Counted from the first letter of the stretch, positions 37,998-50,036 are shown. The stretch is 64,000 bases of DNA from Polaribacter tangerinus (GCF_038024095.1 NZ_CP150668.1:2629169-2693168), one strand, 5' to 3'. Notes: generated by a model from the sequence alone, not told the origin. Numbers and translations: made by a program.

Positions 37998-38990
37998 TAT
38001 TACGTGAAGTTTTACCAGTTGATTTCTTTGTAAAATGATGGCCTCTACACAGCTAGTTGGGTGAACAAAACTATATTCTTTATGCATACAAAAATTAGTG
38101 TCAGTTGTTTCAAATAAGCCTTCAAAGTCTTTTATTCCACTAAAACTATATCTTGCAATTCTATAAATATTTTTCCCTAATTTTTCTTCAATCATAAACC
38201 AAGCTCCACTACCAATACCACCTAACCACGTTCCGTTTTTAGGGTTAAAAAGATTTAAATTTGGTTTTTCTGTTCCAATTAAGTTTGGAGTAATGTCTAA
38301 TTTTTTTAAAAATGTTGACTTATATTCTTTTGCTAATGATCTGTTTTTATATTTTTCTGTTTTTTGTAAGTAAACCGAAAATATTAAATTATCGCTACTA
38401 GCTTTTAAAACATTTCCTAACGGGCTGGGAGTAATAAGTGTCGATTTTTTTAAACGTTTAATTGTTTTTTTATCAATAACTGATGCTATTAAAGTATCGG
38501 TTACAAATCTGGCACAGTTACTAGCATTTTTTATAAATGCACCATACGGAATTTCCTTTTTACAAATTAGACTGTTAATATAATTGTTGGCTTTTTCGAA
38601 GTTAACCTCATGATTAGCACTAGCAACCAGGCGTCCTTCTCCGTGGGTTTTTTCAGGATGTTTTTCTAGCCAAAGTAAAATCTCTTTAAGATTTATAAGT
38701 TTGTTGTTTTCAAATAATGCTTTAATAGGAACCACTAATTCAGGATCTGTTTCTTTACATCGAACTCGACCATTTCCATAACTAGTAATGTATCTTCCGA
38801 AGTCGTAATAATTTATTTCAGAACAATTTTTTTTTAAAAGTAATAATGCTGCATGACCCGCTTGTACAGCATGTTTACTTCCCACACCAATTTTAGGTAA
38901 AAATTTAGTAATTTTTTCCCAGTAGGCAGGTCTTACAATTGTATCAGGGTAAGAGAGTATAATTATAGTTCCGTTAGGATGTTGTTGCAT
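37992..38990 (-). CDS. Putative papain-like (circularly permuted) hydrolase, DUF6695-like
   Basis: A 332-residue protein without a clear signal peptide. Two motifs stand out: His46 in KHAVQAGHAALLLL and Cys159 in NASNCARFVTDTL. A His-strand followed much later by N-C-x-x-F-V is the pattern of circularly permuted NlpC/P60-like folds (LRAT, YiiX), so a cysteine hydrolase is a reasonable inference. Other conserved-looking parts are YYDFGRYITSYGNGRVR and a C-terminal GTWLGGIGSGAWF. It is third in a tight run after murQ and a two-helix membrane protein. Name from memory: DUF6695. Function unproven. Confidence 0.75.
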   Translation of the reverse strand: MQQHPNGTIIILSYPDTIVRPAYWEKITKFLPKIGVGSKHAVQAGHAALLLLKKNCSEINYYDFGRYITSYGNGRVRCKETDPELVVPIKALFENNKLINLKEILLWLEKHPEKTHGEGRLVASANHEVNFEKANNYINSLICKKEIPYGAFIKNASNCARFVTDTLIASVIDKKTIKRLKKSTLITPSPLGNVLKASSDNLIFSVYLQKTEKYKNRSLAKEYKSTFLKKLDITPNLIGTEKPNLNLFNPKNGTWLGGIGSGAWFMIEEKLGKNIYRIARYSFSGIKDFEGLFETTDTNFCMHKEYSFVHPTSCVEAIILQRNQLVKLHVIK

Positions 38991-39233
38991 TTAGTCATTA
39001 AATATGGCTTTTAATAACATACGAATTGTCTTAAAAGCGAAATAAAATGTAAATATTAATAAAATTATGGAAACAATTACAAAAATATAAGAAATATACT
39101 CGTTTGAACTGTTTTTATATTCTTTCATCGCCTTAAAAGATACGTTTATACATAGTGGAGTTGCTGCCAAAAGGAAAATTAAAATTCCTAAGTTTCTGAG
39201 TCCTTTTCCTAATAATTTATAATTCGTACTCAT
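38991..39233 (-). CDS. Two-helix membrane protein (DUF6095-like) next to murQ
   Basis: An 80-residue protein with two membrane helices (about 13-33 and 47-72) and no other motif. Its ATG overlaps the murQ stop (ATGA), and the next gene starts directly after its own stop, so the three are translated as a unit. From memory, such proteins (DUF6095) accompany murQ in Flavobacteriia. A role linked to cell-wall amino-sugar handling is inferred from position only. Confidence 0.78.
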   Translation of the reverse strand: MSTNYKLLGKGLRNLGILIFLLAATPLCINVSFKAMKEYKNSSNEYISYIFVIVSIILLIFTFYFAFKTIRMLLKAIFND

Positions 39234-40042
39234 CTTTTGTAATTTAAAATTGCACTTCTAACATTGCCAAATTTATGAAGCAACTCCTTTGCTTCCTCTA
39301 TATTTATAGAGAGTTCTTTCATGAGCATTTCTTCACCTCGTTTCAATAATTTTTTATTAGATAATTGCATATCTACCATTTTATTCCCTTTTACTTTACC
39401 AAGTTGAATCATGGTTGTAGTAGAAATCATATTTAATACAAGTTTTTGCGCTGTGCCAGCTTTCATTCTAGAACTACCCGTAACAAACTCTGCACCAACA
39501 ACAACTTCTACAGGGTATTTCGAAACACTTGCCAAAGGGCTATTTTTATTACAGGTAATGCAACCAGTTACTATTTGTTGTTCATTGCATTTTTTAAGGG
39601 CGGCAATAACATAGGGAGTAGTTCCGGAAGCTGCAATACCTACAACAACATCTTTTGTTGAAATTTGATTTTTTGTTAAATCGAGCCAACCTTGCGTTTT
39701 TGAGTCTTCTGCAAATTCTACGGCATTTCTTATTGCAGTTTCGCCCCCTGCTATTATACCGGTTACTAGGTTTGGCGAAACTCCAAAGGTAGGCGGGCAT
39801 TCAGATGCATCTACAACGCCTAATCTACCAGAAGTTCCTGCTCCCATATAAAATAATCTTCCTCCATTTTGTAATTTACTAACTATTGCATTTGTTAGTG
39901 CTTCAATTTGAGGAAGGGATTTTTCTATAGCAAAAGGTACGGTTTTGTCTTCTGTATTTATATTGGTTAGCAGTTCTCTTACAGTCATCTTTTCTAGATG
40001 ATTGTATTTAGAATCTTGTTCGGTAGTTTTTATAAAGTCCAT
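39230..40042 (-). CDS. murQ: N-acetylmuramic acid 6-phosphate etherase
   Basis: A 270-residue SIS-fold enzyme that removes the lactyl ether from MurNAc-6-phosphate to give GlcNAc-6-phosphate in peptidoglycan recycling. The N-terminal TEQDSKYNHLEKMTVRELL, the GRLFYMGAGTSGRLGVVDASECPPTFG block and FVTGSSRMKAGTAQK are diagnostic. It is a little shorter than the E. coli protein. It heads a three-gene run. No MurNAc transporter or kinase is nearby. Confidence 0.97.
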   Translation of the reverse strand: MDFIKTTEQDSKYNHLEKMTVRELLTNINTEDKTVPFAIEKSLPQIEALTNAIVSKLQNGGRLFYMGAGTSGRLGVVDASECPPTFGVSPNLVTGIIAGGETAIRNAVEFAEDSKTQGWLDLTKNQISTKDVVVGIAASGTTPYVIAALKKCNEQQIVTGCITCNKNSPLASVSKYPVEVVVGAEFVTGSSRMKAGTAQKLVLNMISTTTMIQLGKVKGNKMVDMQLSNKKLLKRGEEMLMKELSINIEEAKELLHKFGNVRSAILNYKR

Positions 40043-40046
40043 ACAT

Positions 40047-40054
40047 CAAAAATA
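40047..40054 (-). promoter_or_regulatory. -7 box immediately upstream of murQ (possible leaderless transcript)
   Basis: On the minus strand this reads TATTTTTG, a full TAnnTTTG match, with only four bases between its G and the murQ ATG. Transcription would then start at or very near the start codon. Confidence 0.6.
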
Positions 40055-40232
40055 CTGATTTTTCCCATTCTAATTTTTAATAAAAGTGTATAGATTTTTT
40101 ACAAAAATTCTAACATATAATAAGTAAAAACACCTATTAATTTAGTTTATAATTACGGTATTAGGAGAATTAACATTATTTTATTGGTAAGAACTATCTA
40201 TTATTAATTTGTATTTTTTACTGTTTTAATAA

Positions 40233-41069
40233 TTATTTATTCGCTACTAAATCTACTTCTATTACATCTGTTTCTGAAATATGGAAATATCCTAAAGGAA
40301 AGTTTTTAAAGTTTGTACTATTTACCATATTTCCTAATAATGATGCAGGTATGGTTTGAAACGGACCACCGCCACTTTGCCCACTTTGACTAGATAAAAC
40401 TCTAAAATAAGTGTAAAAATCTTTAGAAATTCCAGACATTTTAATAGTTACTGTAGTAGGTAATTCTATTTCATCTTCTTGATAAAAGGCAGAAAAGTTA
40501 TATTCAGAGCCATTAAAAAAACGATCCTCTAGAGTATTGTAAATATTGTTAGAAAAGTTAAATAGGTAAAAATTTTCTTCACTTCCATCATCTTTAAAAG
40601 TAACTTTTACCTCTGTTTCTTCACCAGAAAAAAGAGTTCTATCTCCTTGAACTACATTTGTAAATGTAGGCGATTTTATTTTTGTAGCAGTACCTTTATA
40701 TGTTTCATTATCGTAAACTACAGTTAATTCATATTCGATATTATCTTGCGGAATAAAATTTATAGTTGGCGTATAATTTCCATCTAAGTTTGCATCAAAA
40801 AAAGGAATTATAGTGTTGTTATTTGTGTTTCTTAGGGTTACAATTGCATTACTAATTACCGGAATTTCATCTTCAAAGTAATCTGTAGAGCTTCTAAGTT
40901 TTACCACAGTATTGGCGGTAACAGGAAATTGATCAAAGTAAACTTCAAAATTAGCGTCAATAATTATTTTTGGTTTTCCTGAAGGTAGCTCTATTTGTAC
41001 CACTTCTTCACAGCTTGTAAAGAAAAAAAGTGCAGCAATTAATAAATTAAATATTTTTATGTTTTTCAT
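40233..41069 (-). CDS. DUF4249 family lipoprotein
   Basis: A 278-residue lipoprotein: signal peptide ending in a lipobox (LFFFTSC), then EEVVQIELPSGKPKIIIDA, the usual opening of DUF4249, and a beta-sandwich-rich body. It follows the TonB receptor gene by 32 bases on the same strand; DUF4249 proteins are commonly paired with TonB receptors in Bacteroidota, in a position comparable to SusD. A surface-exposed partner of the receptor is inferred; the ligand is unknown. Confidence 0.9.
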   Translation of the reverse strand: MKNIKIFNLLIAALFFFTSCEEVVQIELPSGKPKIIIDANFEVYFDQFPVTANTVVKLRSSTDYFEDEIPVISNAIVTLRNTNNNTIIPFFDANLDGNYTPTINFIPQDNIEYELTVVYDNETYKGTATKIKSPTFTNVVQGDRTLFSGEETEVKVTFKDDGSEENFYLFNFSNNIYNTLEDRFFNGSEYNFSAFYQEDEIELPTTVTIKMSGISKDFYTYFRVLSSQSGQSGGGPFQTIPASLLGNMVNSTNFKNFPLGYFHISETDVIEVDLVANK

Positions 41070-41101
41070 AAGAGTAGGTATTAAATCTTAATTACAGAAT
41101 G

Positions 41102-43480
41102 TTAAAAATTAAAATTATATGTTACTGAAGGAACCAGTCCAAAAATAGAAGTTTTTATAGCTTCATTTCTAAAAGTTTCTCTGTTTTGAGTAAAGTTTAT
41201 AGAAGCAGCATTTCTTCTGTTATATAAGTTATAAAACCCAAAAACCCACTCTCCTTGCCATTTTCTATTTTTATTTTTTGTAGGAGTTAAAGTCGCAGAG
41301 ATGTCCAATCTATGATATGCAGGTAATCTATCTGCATTTCTTCTATTATCATCATAAATAGGTACATTTAAGCCCTGAAATTCATACTGACCTACAGGAT
41401 AGTTTGTAGGCTGACCAGTTTGTAATAAAAAGTTGGCATTAAATGTCCATTTTTTATTTAATTCGTAGCTAGTATTCAGAGATAAATCGTGTGTTTTATC
41501 GAAAGGAGTATTATACCATTCGCCATTATTTATACCTGGTTCATTGGCATTTCTTCCTTCAGTTAACTGTTCCGATTTAGATAGGGTATATGCTAGCCAC
41601 CCTCTAAAATTACCGGTCTCTTTTTTAAATAATACTTCCAGTCCGTAGGCTCTTGCTTTACCATTTAAAATAACGGTTTCAATTTCATTATTGGCAACAA
41701 GATTTGCGCCGTTTATATAATCTATTCTATTTTGAATGTCTTTATAAAAAGCTTCTGTTTCTAATGAATAGTCTCCATCATTTATAGTTTTAAAGTAACC
41801 TACGGCATATTGATCTAACAGTTGAGGTTTGATAAAAGTACCACTTGGCGTCCAAATATCTAATGGAGTAGGTGATGCTGTGTTAGATAATAAGTGTAAA
41901 TACTGAGCCATTCTATTATAGCTACCTTTAATTGATGATGTTTCGTTTAATAGGTAAGAGAAAGAAGCTCTTGGTTCGAAATTATAAAAACTAGCAAGTA
42001 CATCGCTTCTATTATAGTTTACGACTCCTGTTGGAGTAGCAGATTCATATTTTTGAAAATCTTGGTTATAAATTACTGCTTCATTATTTTGATAAGTATT
42101 TAATTCATCTTGTCCCAAACGGATAAAATTGCTATATCTAAGTCCGTATTTTAAGGTTAATTTATCAGATATTTTATGGTCAGCTTCTAAATAGGCTGCA
42201 AATTCATTCGCATATTTTTTAGTAAGTGTTTCTGGTAGTATTCCAGAATCGTCTCTATTTGGAATAATTACACCTGGGTTAAACTGTGTATAAATATTGT
42301 TTACACCGTAACTTAACTTAAAATTATCTTTCAGATAGTGGTTAAAATCGTATTTAATATTATAGTTTGTAATACCAGAATCCCATTCAAAACCCACAAA
42401 GTCGAGAGTAAGTCCATAAAAATAATCGGAATATATAAGAGATAGGTTAGAAAATAATTTATCAGAAAAAAGGTGGTTCCACCTTAGGTTTGCCACCACA
42501 TTTCCGTAATTATTTATAAAACTTTCATTAATACCAAAAACATCTTCACCAAAATAAGCAGAGAAATAGAGGTTGTTTTTTTTGTTAAAACGGTAATTAA
42601 CTTTGGTGTTTAAATCGTAAAAGTAAGCAGTATTATCATTATTAAAAAGAGGCAAAAATAAATGTGCATACGAAGATCTACCACCAATTAAAAATGAACT
42701 TTTTTCTTTTTCTAATGGTCCTTCTATTAACAACCTACTAGAAACAAGACCGATACCTCCTGTTGCTTTAAACTTTTTATTGTTTCCTTCTTTTTGATAT
42801 ATGTCTAAAACAGACGATAATCTACCGCCATATTTAGCAGGAATTCCTCCTTTAAAAAGATTTACATCTTTAATAACATCAGGGTTAAACACCGAGAAAA
42901 ATCCAAACACATGAGAAGAATTAAAAACAATTGCTTCATCTAGCAATATTAAATTTTGATCTGCAGCACCACCACGAACATTAAATCCAGATGCGCCTTC
43001 ACCAGCAGAGGTAACCCCTGGTAAAAGAATAATAGACTTTATAATATCTGCTTCACCTAGCACTACAGGAATTTGTTTAATAGTTTTAGCAGAAAGTTTA
43101 TTAACACTCATTTGGGGAGTTCTAATATTTATTTTTTCGATACTACTTTCTATTACTATTTCTTCTAAGTTTTCAGAAGCTTCGGTTAGTTTAAAGTTTT
43201 TTGTTGTTTTTTCTGTAAGTGAAATAGATGTTATTATTGGTGAATATCCCAAGTAACTTATTTGTATATTATACTTTCCTTTGGGAACTGTTATTGAGTA
43301 AAAGCCATATTGATTTGTGGTGGTTCCGGTATTTAATTCTGGAAAATAAATGGAAACACCAATTAATGTTTCGTTATTAGAGTTATCGTAAACAGTTCCA
43401 CTTAACGTTACTTTTTCTTGGCTAAATAAAGAAAAAGAGGTGAAAAGTACTAGGAATAAAAGAGTCTTAAAGTTTGGCAT
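41102..43480 (-). CDS. TonB-dependent receptor with carboxypeptidase-like N-domain
   Basis: A 792-residue outer-membrane receptor: signal peptide (ending SLFSQ), carboxypeptidase D-like beta domain (about 22-105), plug (about 115-240, with GASGFNVRGGAADQNLILLDE) and a barrel ending YNFNF. Unlike the other receptor in this window its neighbour is a DUF4249 lipoprotein, with an efflux cluster upstream. The ligand is not evident; peptides or small organic nutrients are as likely as metals. A -7 box precedes it, so it can be expressed apart from the efflux genes. Confidence 0.92.
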   Translation of the reverse strand: MPNFKTLLFLVLFTSFSLFSQEKVTLSGTVYDNSNNETLIGVSIYFPELNTGTTTNQYGFYSITVPKGKYNIQISYLGYSPIITSISLTEKTTKNFKLTEASENLEEIVIESSIEKINIRTPQMSVNKLSAKTIKQIPVVLGEADIIKSIILLPGVTSAGEGASGFNVRGGAADQNLILLDEAIVFNSSHVFGFFSVFNPDVIKDVNLFKGGIPAKYGGRLSSVLDIYQKEGNNKKFKATGGIGLVSSRLLIEGPLEKEKSSFLIGGRSSYAHLFLPLFNNDNTAYFYDLNTKVNYRFNKKNNLYFSAYFGEDVFGINESFINNYGNVVANLRWNHLFSDKLFSNLSLIYSDYFYGLTLDFVGFEWDSGITNYNIKYDFNHYLKDNFKLSYGVNNIYTQFNPGVIIPNRDDSGILPETLTKKYANEFAAYLEADHKISDKLTLKYGLRYSNFIRLGQDELNTYQNNEAVIYNQDFQKYESATPTGVVNYNRSDVLASFYNFEPRASFSYLLNETSSIKGSYNRMAQYLHLLSNTASPTPLDIWTPSGTFIKPQLLDQYAVGYFKTINDGDYSLETEAFYKDIQNRIDYINGANLVANNEIETVILNGKARAYGLEVLFKKETGNFRGWLAYTLSKSEQLTEGRNANEPGINNGEWYNTPFDKTHDLSLNTSYELNKKWTFNANFLLQTGQPTNYPVGQYEFQGLNVPIYDDNRRNADRLPAYHRLDISATLTPTKNKNRKWQGEWVFGFYNLYNRRNAASINFTQNRETFRNEAIKTSIFGLVPSVTYNFNF

Positions 43481-43510
43481 CTTGTTTAATTATTGTTTTA
43501 ATAATTTCAA

Positions 43511-43518
43511 CAAAAGTA
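43511..43518 (-). promoter_or_regulatory. -7 box of the TonB receptor-DUF4249 operon
   Basis: On the minus strand this reads TACTTTTG, a full TAnnTTTG match, 30 bases before the receptor ATG. Confidence 0.55.
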
Positions 43519-43564
43519 CAAATGATATTTGGTAAGGAAACGTTAAAAAAAGGACTAAATTGAT

Positions 43565-45025
43565 TTAATTATACACTATATCTTTTACTTCTATTTTTTT
43601 ATTTTTAATGAAGTCGTATAAAGTAAGTCTTCGTAGGGTATAATAATCTATCCAAAACTTTTCTAATGAATTTAAATATCTTAATACAGAGTTGTCTTTT
43701 TCTTGCAGAGCTATATTTAAATCGGTAATAGTAATTTTTCCTAAAATAAACCGTTTTTTAGTAATTTCATAACGTTTTGTAGCTATTTCTTGAGCCTTTT
43801 TAGCAGTTTTTAAAAAGTTTCGTTGATTTTGCCAATTTAATACATGTAAATAAATTTCTTGTTCAAATTCTTGTTCATCTTGTTCTACATTGGTGTTTAC
43901 CAAATCTTTGTTGGCCTCCACTAATTTTCTTCTAGATTTAGAAACACCCCAATCTAATAAAGGGATGCCAACAGATAATGTAACCCTTTGTTGCTGATTA
44001 TAGTCCTGAAACAAATCATTAAATACCGCACCTTGTTGTGATACTCCGAAATTAGCATTCAATCGAACTTGAAGCCTGTTGTTTCCCTTAACCTCTGCAA
44101 CTTCTCTTTCGGCCTCTAAACGCTTTCTTCGAAATTCTATAACTGCTTTTCTGTTAGAATTAGCTTCTTCTAACGCTTTTTCTACAGTAACAGTAAAAGT
44201 GGTTAATTCTTTTGGGACATCTAATCGAATATTTTCTGTTTCTAAAGCTAGATATCTAGCTAAATTTTGTGAACTTCGTTTAAGAGATATTTCGTTTGTG
44301 GTAACATTATTAATAGAGTTTAAAACAGATAATTCTATTTGCAATAAATCGTTTTCTGCAATTTTTCCCATTTTAAATCTTCCTTTTGCAATTTTAAATA
44401 ACGTATCTTGATTAGATAAGTTAGATCTTGCAATTTTGGTTTGCATTTGGTCTTTTAAAAGAGCAAAATAACGCCTTGAAGTATTTAAAGAAATTTGTTC
44501 CATTCTTTCGATAAAATCTCTTTTTGCCTCTTCATAAATTAAAGGTTCAATTTTTTTATCCCATTTAAATTCATTGTAGAATAATGAGTTTTGACGATAA
44601 TTTATAGAAAATGGAACTACAGCAAAACGTGTTGCATCATTGGCAAATAAATCTACTCTTTCTACTTGAGAACTAAATGAAAGGGTACCACCAGTAAAGG
44701 CAATATTTTGATTTAATGATACTACACCTTCTAACCGAGATTGATTGGTTTGCACAAAAATATCTTCACCACTATCATTTGTAAGTCTGTTAATAGAGTT
44801 AGAATAAGAGGGTAGCGTTGCATCTAATCTTAATTGTGGTAAAAAACTAGCTTTATAGTTTCTAAATCGCCAGTAACTTGCTTGATTTTGATTCAGTAAC
44901 GTTTTATAATCTGGAGATTTTTCTTGAGCAATGGTAATTGCTTCCTCTAAAGTGATAAATTTTTGCTCTTGACAAAATGTGACACTACTAAGAAGAGCGC
45001 ACAAAATAATACTAATTTTTTTCAT
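43565..45025 (-). CDS. TolC family outer-membrane efflux protein
   Basis: A 486-residue protein with a signal peptide (ending SVTFCQ), then TolC-type alternating long helices and short beta segments arranged in two repeats; SPDYKTLLNQNQASYWRFRNYKASFLP is the usual first helix. It forms the outer-membrane channel of a tripartite pump. The gene follows the permease gene by six bases and the adaptor before that, so all three are one operon. Confidence 0.92.
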   Translation of the reverse strand: MKKISIILCALLSSVTFCQEQKFITLEEAITIAQEKSPDYKTLLNQNQASYWRFRNYKASFLPQLRLDATLPSYSNSINRLTNDSGEDIFVQTNQSRLEGVVSLNQNIAFTGGTLSFSSQVERVDLFANDATRFAVVPFSINYRQNSLFYNEFKWDKKIEPLIYEEAKRDFIERMEQISLNTSRRYFALLKDQMQTKIARSNLSNQDTLFKIAKGRFKMGKIAENDLLQIELSVLNSINNVTTNEISLKRSSQNLARYLALETENIRLDVPKELTTFTVTVEKALEEANSNRKAVIEFRRKRLEAEREVAEVKGNNRLQVRLNANFGVSQQGAVFNDLFQDYNQQQRVTLSVGIPLLDWGVSKSRRKLVEANKDLVNTNVEQDEQEFEQEIYLHVLNWQNQRNFLKTAKKAQEIATKRYEITKKRFILGKITITDLNIALQEKDNSVLRYLNSLEKFWIDYYTLRRLTLYDFIKNKKIEVKDIVYN

Positions 45026-45031
45026 AATTTA

Positions 45032-46405
45032 TTAGTGTCTAATAGCTTCAATCGGACTCTTACTTGCAGCAGATTTTGCAGGTGCGATGCCAAATATTAA
45101 CCCAATTAAAGTAGCTACAAAAAAGGATAATAAAATTGAACTTAGCGATAATATAGTTTCTATTCCTGTTGATATTTCTAAAACATACGAAGAAAATATT
45201 CCTAAGATAATACCTATAATTCCTCCACCAATACTTACCAAAACAGATTCTGTTAAAAACTGAAGAATTACATCTTCTTTGGTTGCACCAATGGCTCTAA
45301 TAATACCAATTTCTTTAGTTCTTTCTAAAACAGAGGCTAGCATAATATTCATTATTCCAATACCCCCGATTAATAAAGAAATTCCTGCAATAATACTAAG
45401 AACGATGTTAAAAATTTGCTTTGTTTTTTGTTGTTGCTTTAAAAGTTGAATTGGTATAGAAATTTCAAAATCGACTAGCTCGTTATGTCTTCTTTTTAGC
45501 ATTCTGCTTAAAACATCTGCTGTTGCATTTAGTTCCGACGAATTATTTACCTGAACAACCAATTTGTCTATTTGATGATAATTGCCTCTTGGAATTCTTT
45601 TTTTAGGTCCTTGCTGGCCACCACCATTAATAATAATCATGCCACCACCTCCAGTATTCAGTGGTTTATCACTAATAATTTTTCTGTCTTTATAGCGAAC
45701 TAAAAAAGTTTGGAGAGGAATATAAATATCTGTATTCATATCTCTTATACCTAAGCTCTCTTGTGCATTGTCTGAAATAAATTTTTCTTCAATTACCCCA
45801 ATTACTTGTAGCCAAACATCTTTTACTTTAATTCTTTTACCAATAGCACTTTCTCCAGTAAATAGTTTTTTTTCTATTTTTTTTCCAATAATACAAACGG
45901 GTAGTGCATTGATACTTTGTGCTGATGAAAAATTTTTACCACTCTCTATATAAATGTTTGAGGTTTCAAAATAATCACTAGAAACCCCTACCAGTTTTAC
46001 TGGACTTTGTCTCCCTTTTTTGATCACATAAGTTTCTAAAATTATTTCTGGACTTACTCTTTTAATAGAAGGTACATTCTTTTTAATGCTAGCAACATCT
46101 AACAAATCTAATCCTTTAGAAAAACGTTTCGATTCTGTTGCATTATCAGATGATTCCTCTTCTGTGTTATCATCTTTTTCATCGGGAATAGGAGTAATTA
46201 CTATATTATTTACCCCTACAAGTTCTAATTGAGCTAGAATTTCCTTTTCAGCACCATTTCCAATGGCTAACATTGTTATTACAGCAGCAACACCAAAAAT
46301 AATTCCTAAAGAAGTTAGCAGTGTTCTCACCTTATTAGTTGTAATAACCCGAACGGCTTCACTAAAATTAGATTTTAGTTTTTCTATGTAGATTTTATCA
46401 AACAT
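45032..46405 (-). CDS. MacB-like ABC transporter permease
   Basis: A 457-residue inner-membrane protein: one N-terminal membrane helix after the RTLLTSLGIIFGVAAVITMLA motif, a periplasmic MacB core domain (about 60-330) and three C-terminal helices forming the FtsX domain (from LLIGGIGIMNIMLASVLERTKEIGIIRAIGA). The core carries an unusual Gly-rich insert (NTGGGGMIIINGGGQQG). The ATP-binding domain of true MacB is absent and no ATPase gene is adjacent. The ATG at 46405, 8 bases after the adaptor stop, fits better than the TTG at 46417, which overlaps that stop. Confidence 0.92.
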   Translation of the reverse strand: MFDKIYIEKLKSNFSEAVRVITTNKVRTLLTSLGIIFGVAAVITMLAIGNGAEKEILAQLELVGVNNIVITPIPDEKDDNTEEESSDNATESKRFSKGLDLLDVASIKKNVPSIKRVSPEIILETYVIKKGRQSPVKLVGVSSDYFETSNIYIESGKNFSSAQSINALPVCIIGKKIEKKLFTGESAIGKRIKVKDVWLQVIGVIEEKFISDNAQESLGIRDMNTDIYIPLQTFLVRYKDRKIISDKPLNTGGGGMIIINGGGQQGPKKRIPRGNYHQIDKLVVQVNNSSELNATADVLSRMLKRRHNELVDFEISIPIQLLKQQQKTKQIFNIVLSIIAGISLLIGGIGIMNIMLASVLERTKEIGIIRAIGATKEDVILQFLTESVLVSIGGGIIGIILGIFSSYVLEISTGIETILSLSSILLSFFVATLIGLIFGIAPAKSAASKSPIEAIRH

Positions 46406-46413
46406 AAAAAGAC

Positions 46414-47661
46414 TCAATTTAAGGTTATTATTTTTTCTTTTTCTAAACCTTCGGGCTTATTTAAGTAGACAATATCATTTTCAGTTAAGCCTTTTTCTAT
46501 AATGACAGCATCGTTGTTTGCATTGCCAATTTTAACCTCTTTTTTATTGATAGAAAAGCCCGCTTTAGTGTACACATAGGTAATGGAATCTTTAGAGAAA
46601 ACAGCCTCTAAAGGAATACTTAAAACATCTTTCTTTTCGAATGTTAAAATTCTGTTAGACGTTGTCATTCCTGGTCTTATATTCGTATCCGATTCTGTAA
46701 GTTTAATCAGTACCTGAAAAACTTTTATATCTGAGCCTCTTTTATTTTCTCCAACATTAGCAACATCGGTAACAACTCCGTTTAGTTCAACATCAGGGAA
46801 AGCATCAAAGCCCACTTTAACAGGCAGCCCTTTTTTTATTTTTCGGATATCTACCTCATTCGCATAGGTTTTAGATTCCATTTTGGTTAAATCGGGTAAA
46901 CTTGCTATAGAAGGGTCCCAAGGACTTATGGAAGATCCTACTTTTTTCTTCGCTCCATTCCATTCTCTAATGTATGTAATCATTCCATTTCCATTAGAAT
47001 AAATTGTAAAAGACTTTAATAGGTCTAGTAAATTTTCTAGTTCTTTTCTAATTTTAGAAACCCTTGTACCTACTTCAACCATTTTAGCATTGGCTTGTCT
47101 TTTTTTTATTTTATAATTTTCTTTCTTTTCATTAAAATCTCGTACTAATTTTTCTAAATTATTTTCTAATTTTTTAATAGTGGCAGGCGGTTCATAGGTA
47201 GATTGTTTTAGCTCTAACTTAGTTTCTTCCATATTAAAACTTAAATCTTTAAGAGCATTTCTTTCTTGCTTTAGAGAAAGTGTGGTATCTAGTTGTTGCT
47301 GCGTGTATTTAGCTTCAGCTCCTTCTAAATTTAGTCGAGCATCTATAATTTGTTCGTTCACATCTGATGGATCTAACCGACCAACATAATCTCCTTTTTT
47401 TACAATAGTTCCTTCTGGAACTAAATCTTGAATTTTAATTTCTCTAAGTCTAAATTTTCTCAGATTTTCTGGTCCATTAATTTTTTTTAAACTTGTAGAT
47501 TGTGCTTCTCCAGAAGTTACTACTTCATTTATAAAATTCCCTTTAGTAACTTTTGTAGTCAAATAAATTTTGCCATCATTAGAAGGAGAGAAGTAGCTAT
47601 AAATAGTATAAATAATAGCTACAAATGCTATAGAAATGAAAACAATTTTTCTTTTATTCAT
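46414..47661 (-). CDS. Periplasmic adaptor (membrane fusion) protein, HlyD/MacA-like
   Basis: A 415-residue adaptor with an N-terminal membrane anchor (KIVFISIAFVAIIYTIYSYF), a barrel-sandwich domain split by a long coiled-coil hairpin (about 115-200), a beta-barrel domain and a membrane-proximal domain. It links the MacB-like permease to the TolC channel. The ATG at 47661 begins a normal anchor (MNKRKIV); the longer frame to GTG at 47712 passes through the icd terminator and is rejected. It is first in the three-gene pump operon. Confidence 0.9.
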   Translation of the reverse strand: MNKRKIVFISIAFVAIIYTIYSYFSPSNDGKIYLTTKVTKGNFINEVVTSGEAQSTSLKKINGPENLRKFRLREIKIQDLVPEGTIVKKGDYVGRLDPSDVNEQIIDARLNLEGAEAKYTQQQLDTTLSLKQERNALKDLSFNMEETKLELKQSTYEPPATIKKLENNLEKLVRDFNEKKENYKIKKRQANAKMVEVGTRVSKIRKELENLLDLLKSFTIYSNGNGMITYIREWNGAKKKVGSSISPWDPSIASLPDLTKMESKTYANEVDIRKIKKGLPVKVGFDAFPDVELNGVVTDVANVGENKRGSDIKVFQVLIKLTESDTNIRPGMTTSNRILTFEKKDVLSIPLEAVFSKDSITYVYTKAGFSINKKEVKIGNANNDAVIIEKGLTENDIVYLNKPEGLEKEKIITLN

Positions 47662-47686
47662 TTTAGTTGATTTAAAAACCAAATCT

Positions 47687-47715
47687 AAAAAAAAAAGAGT
47701 GCGATAACGCACTCT
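47687..47715 (-). terminator. Intrinsic terminator of icd
   Basis: An 8-bp GC-rich stem AGAGTGCG/CGCACTCT (47696-47703 with 47708-47715) with a 4-base loop, followed on the minus strand by ten T residues, 30 bases after the icd stop. Confidence 0.9.
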
Positions 47716-47744
47716 TAATGTTAATGTTTACAAAAGATTAGCTT

Positions 47745-50036
<2,292 letters not shown>

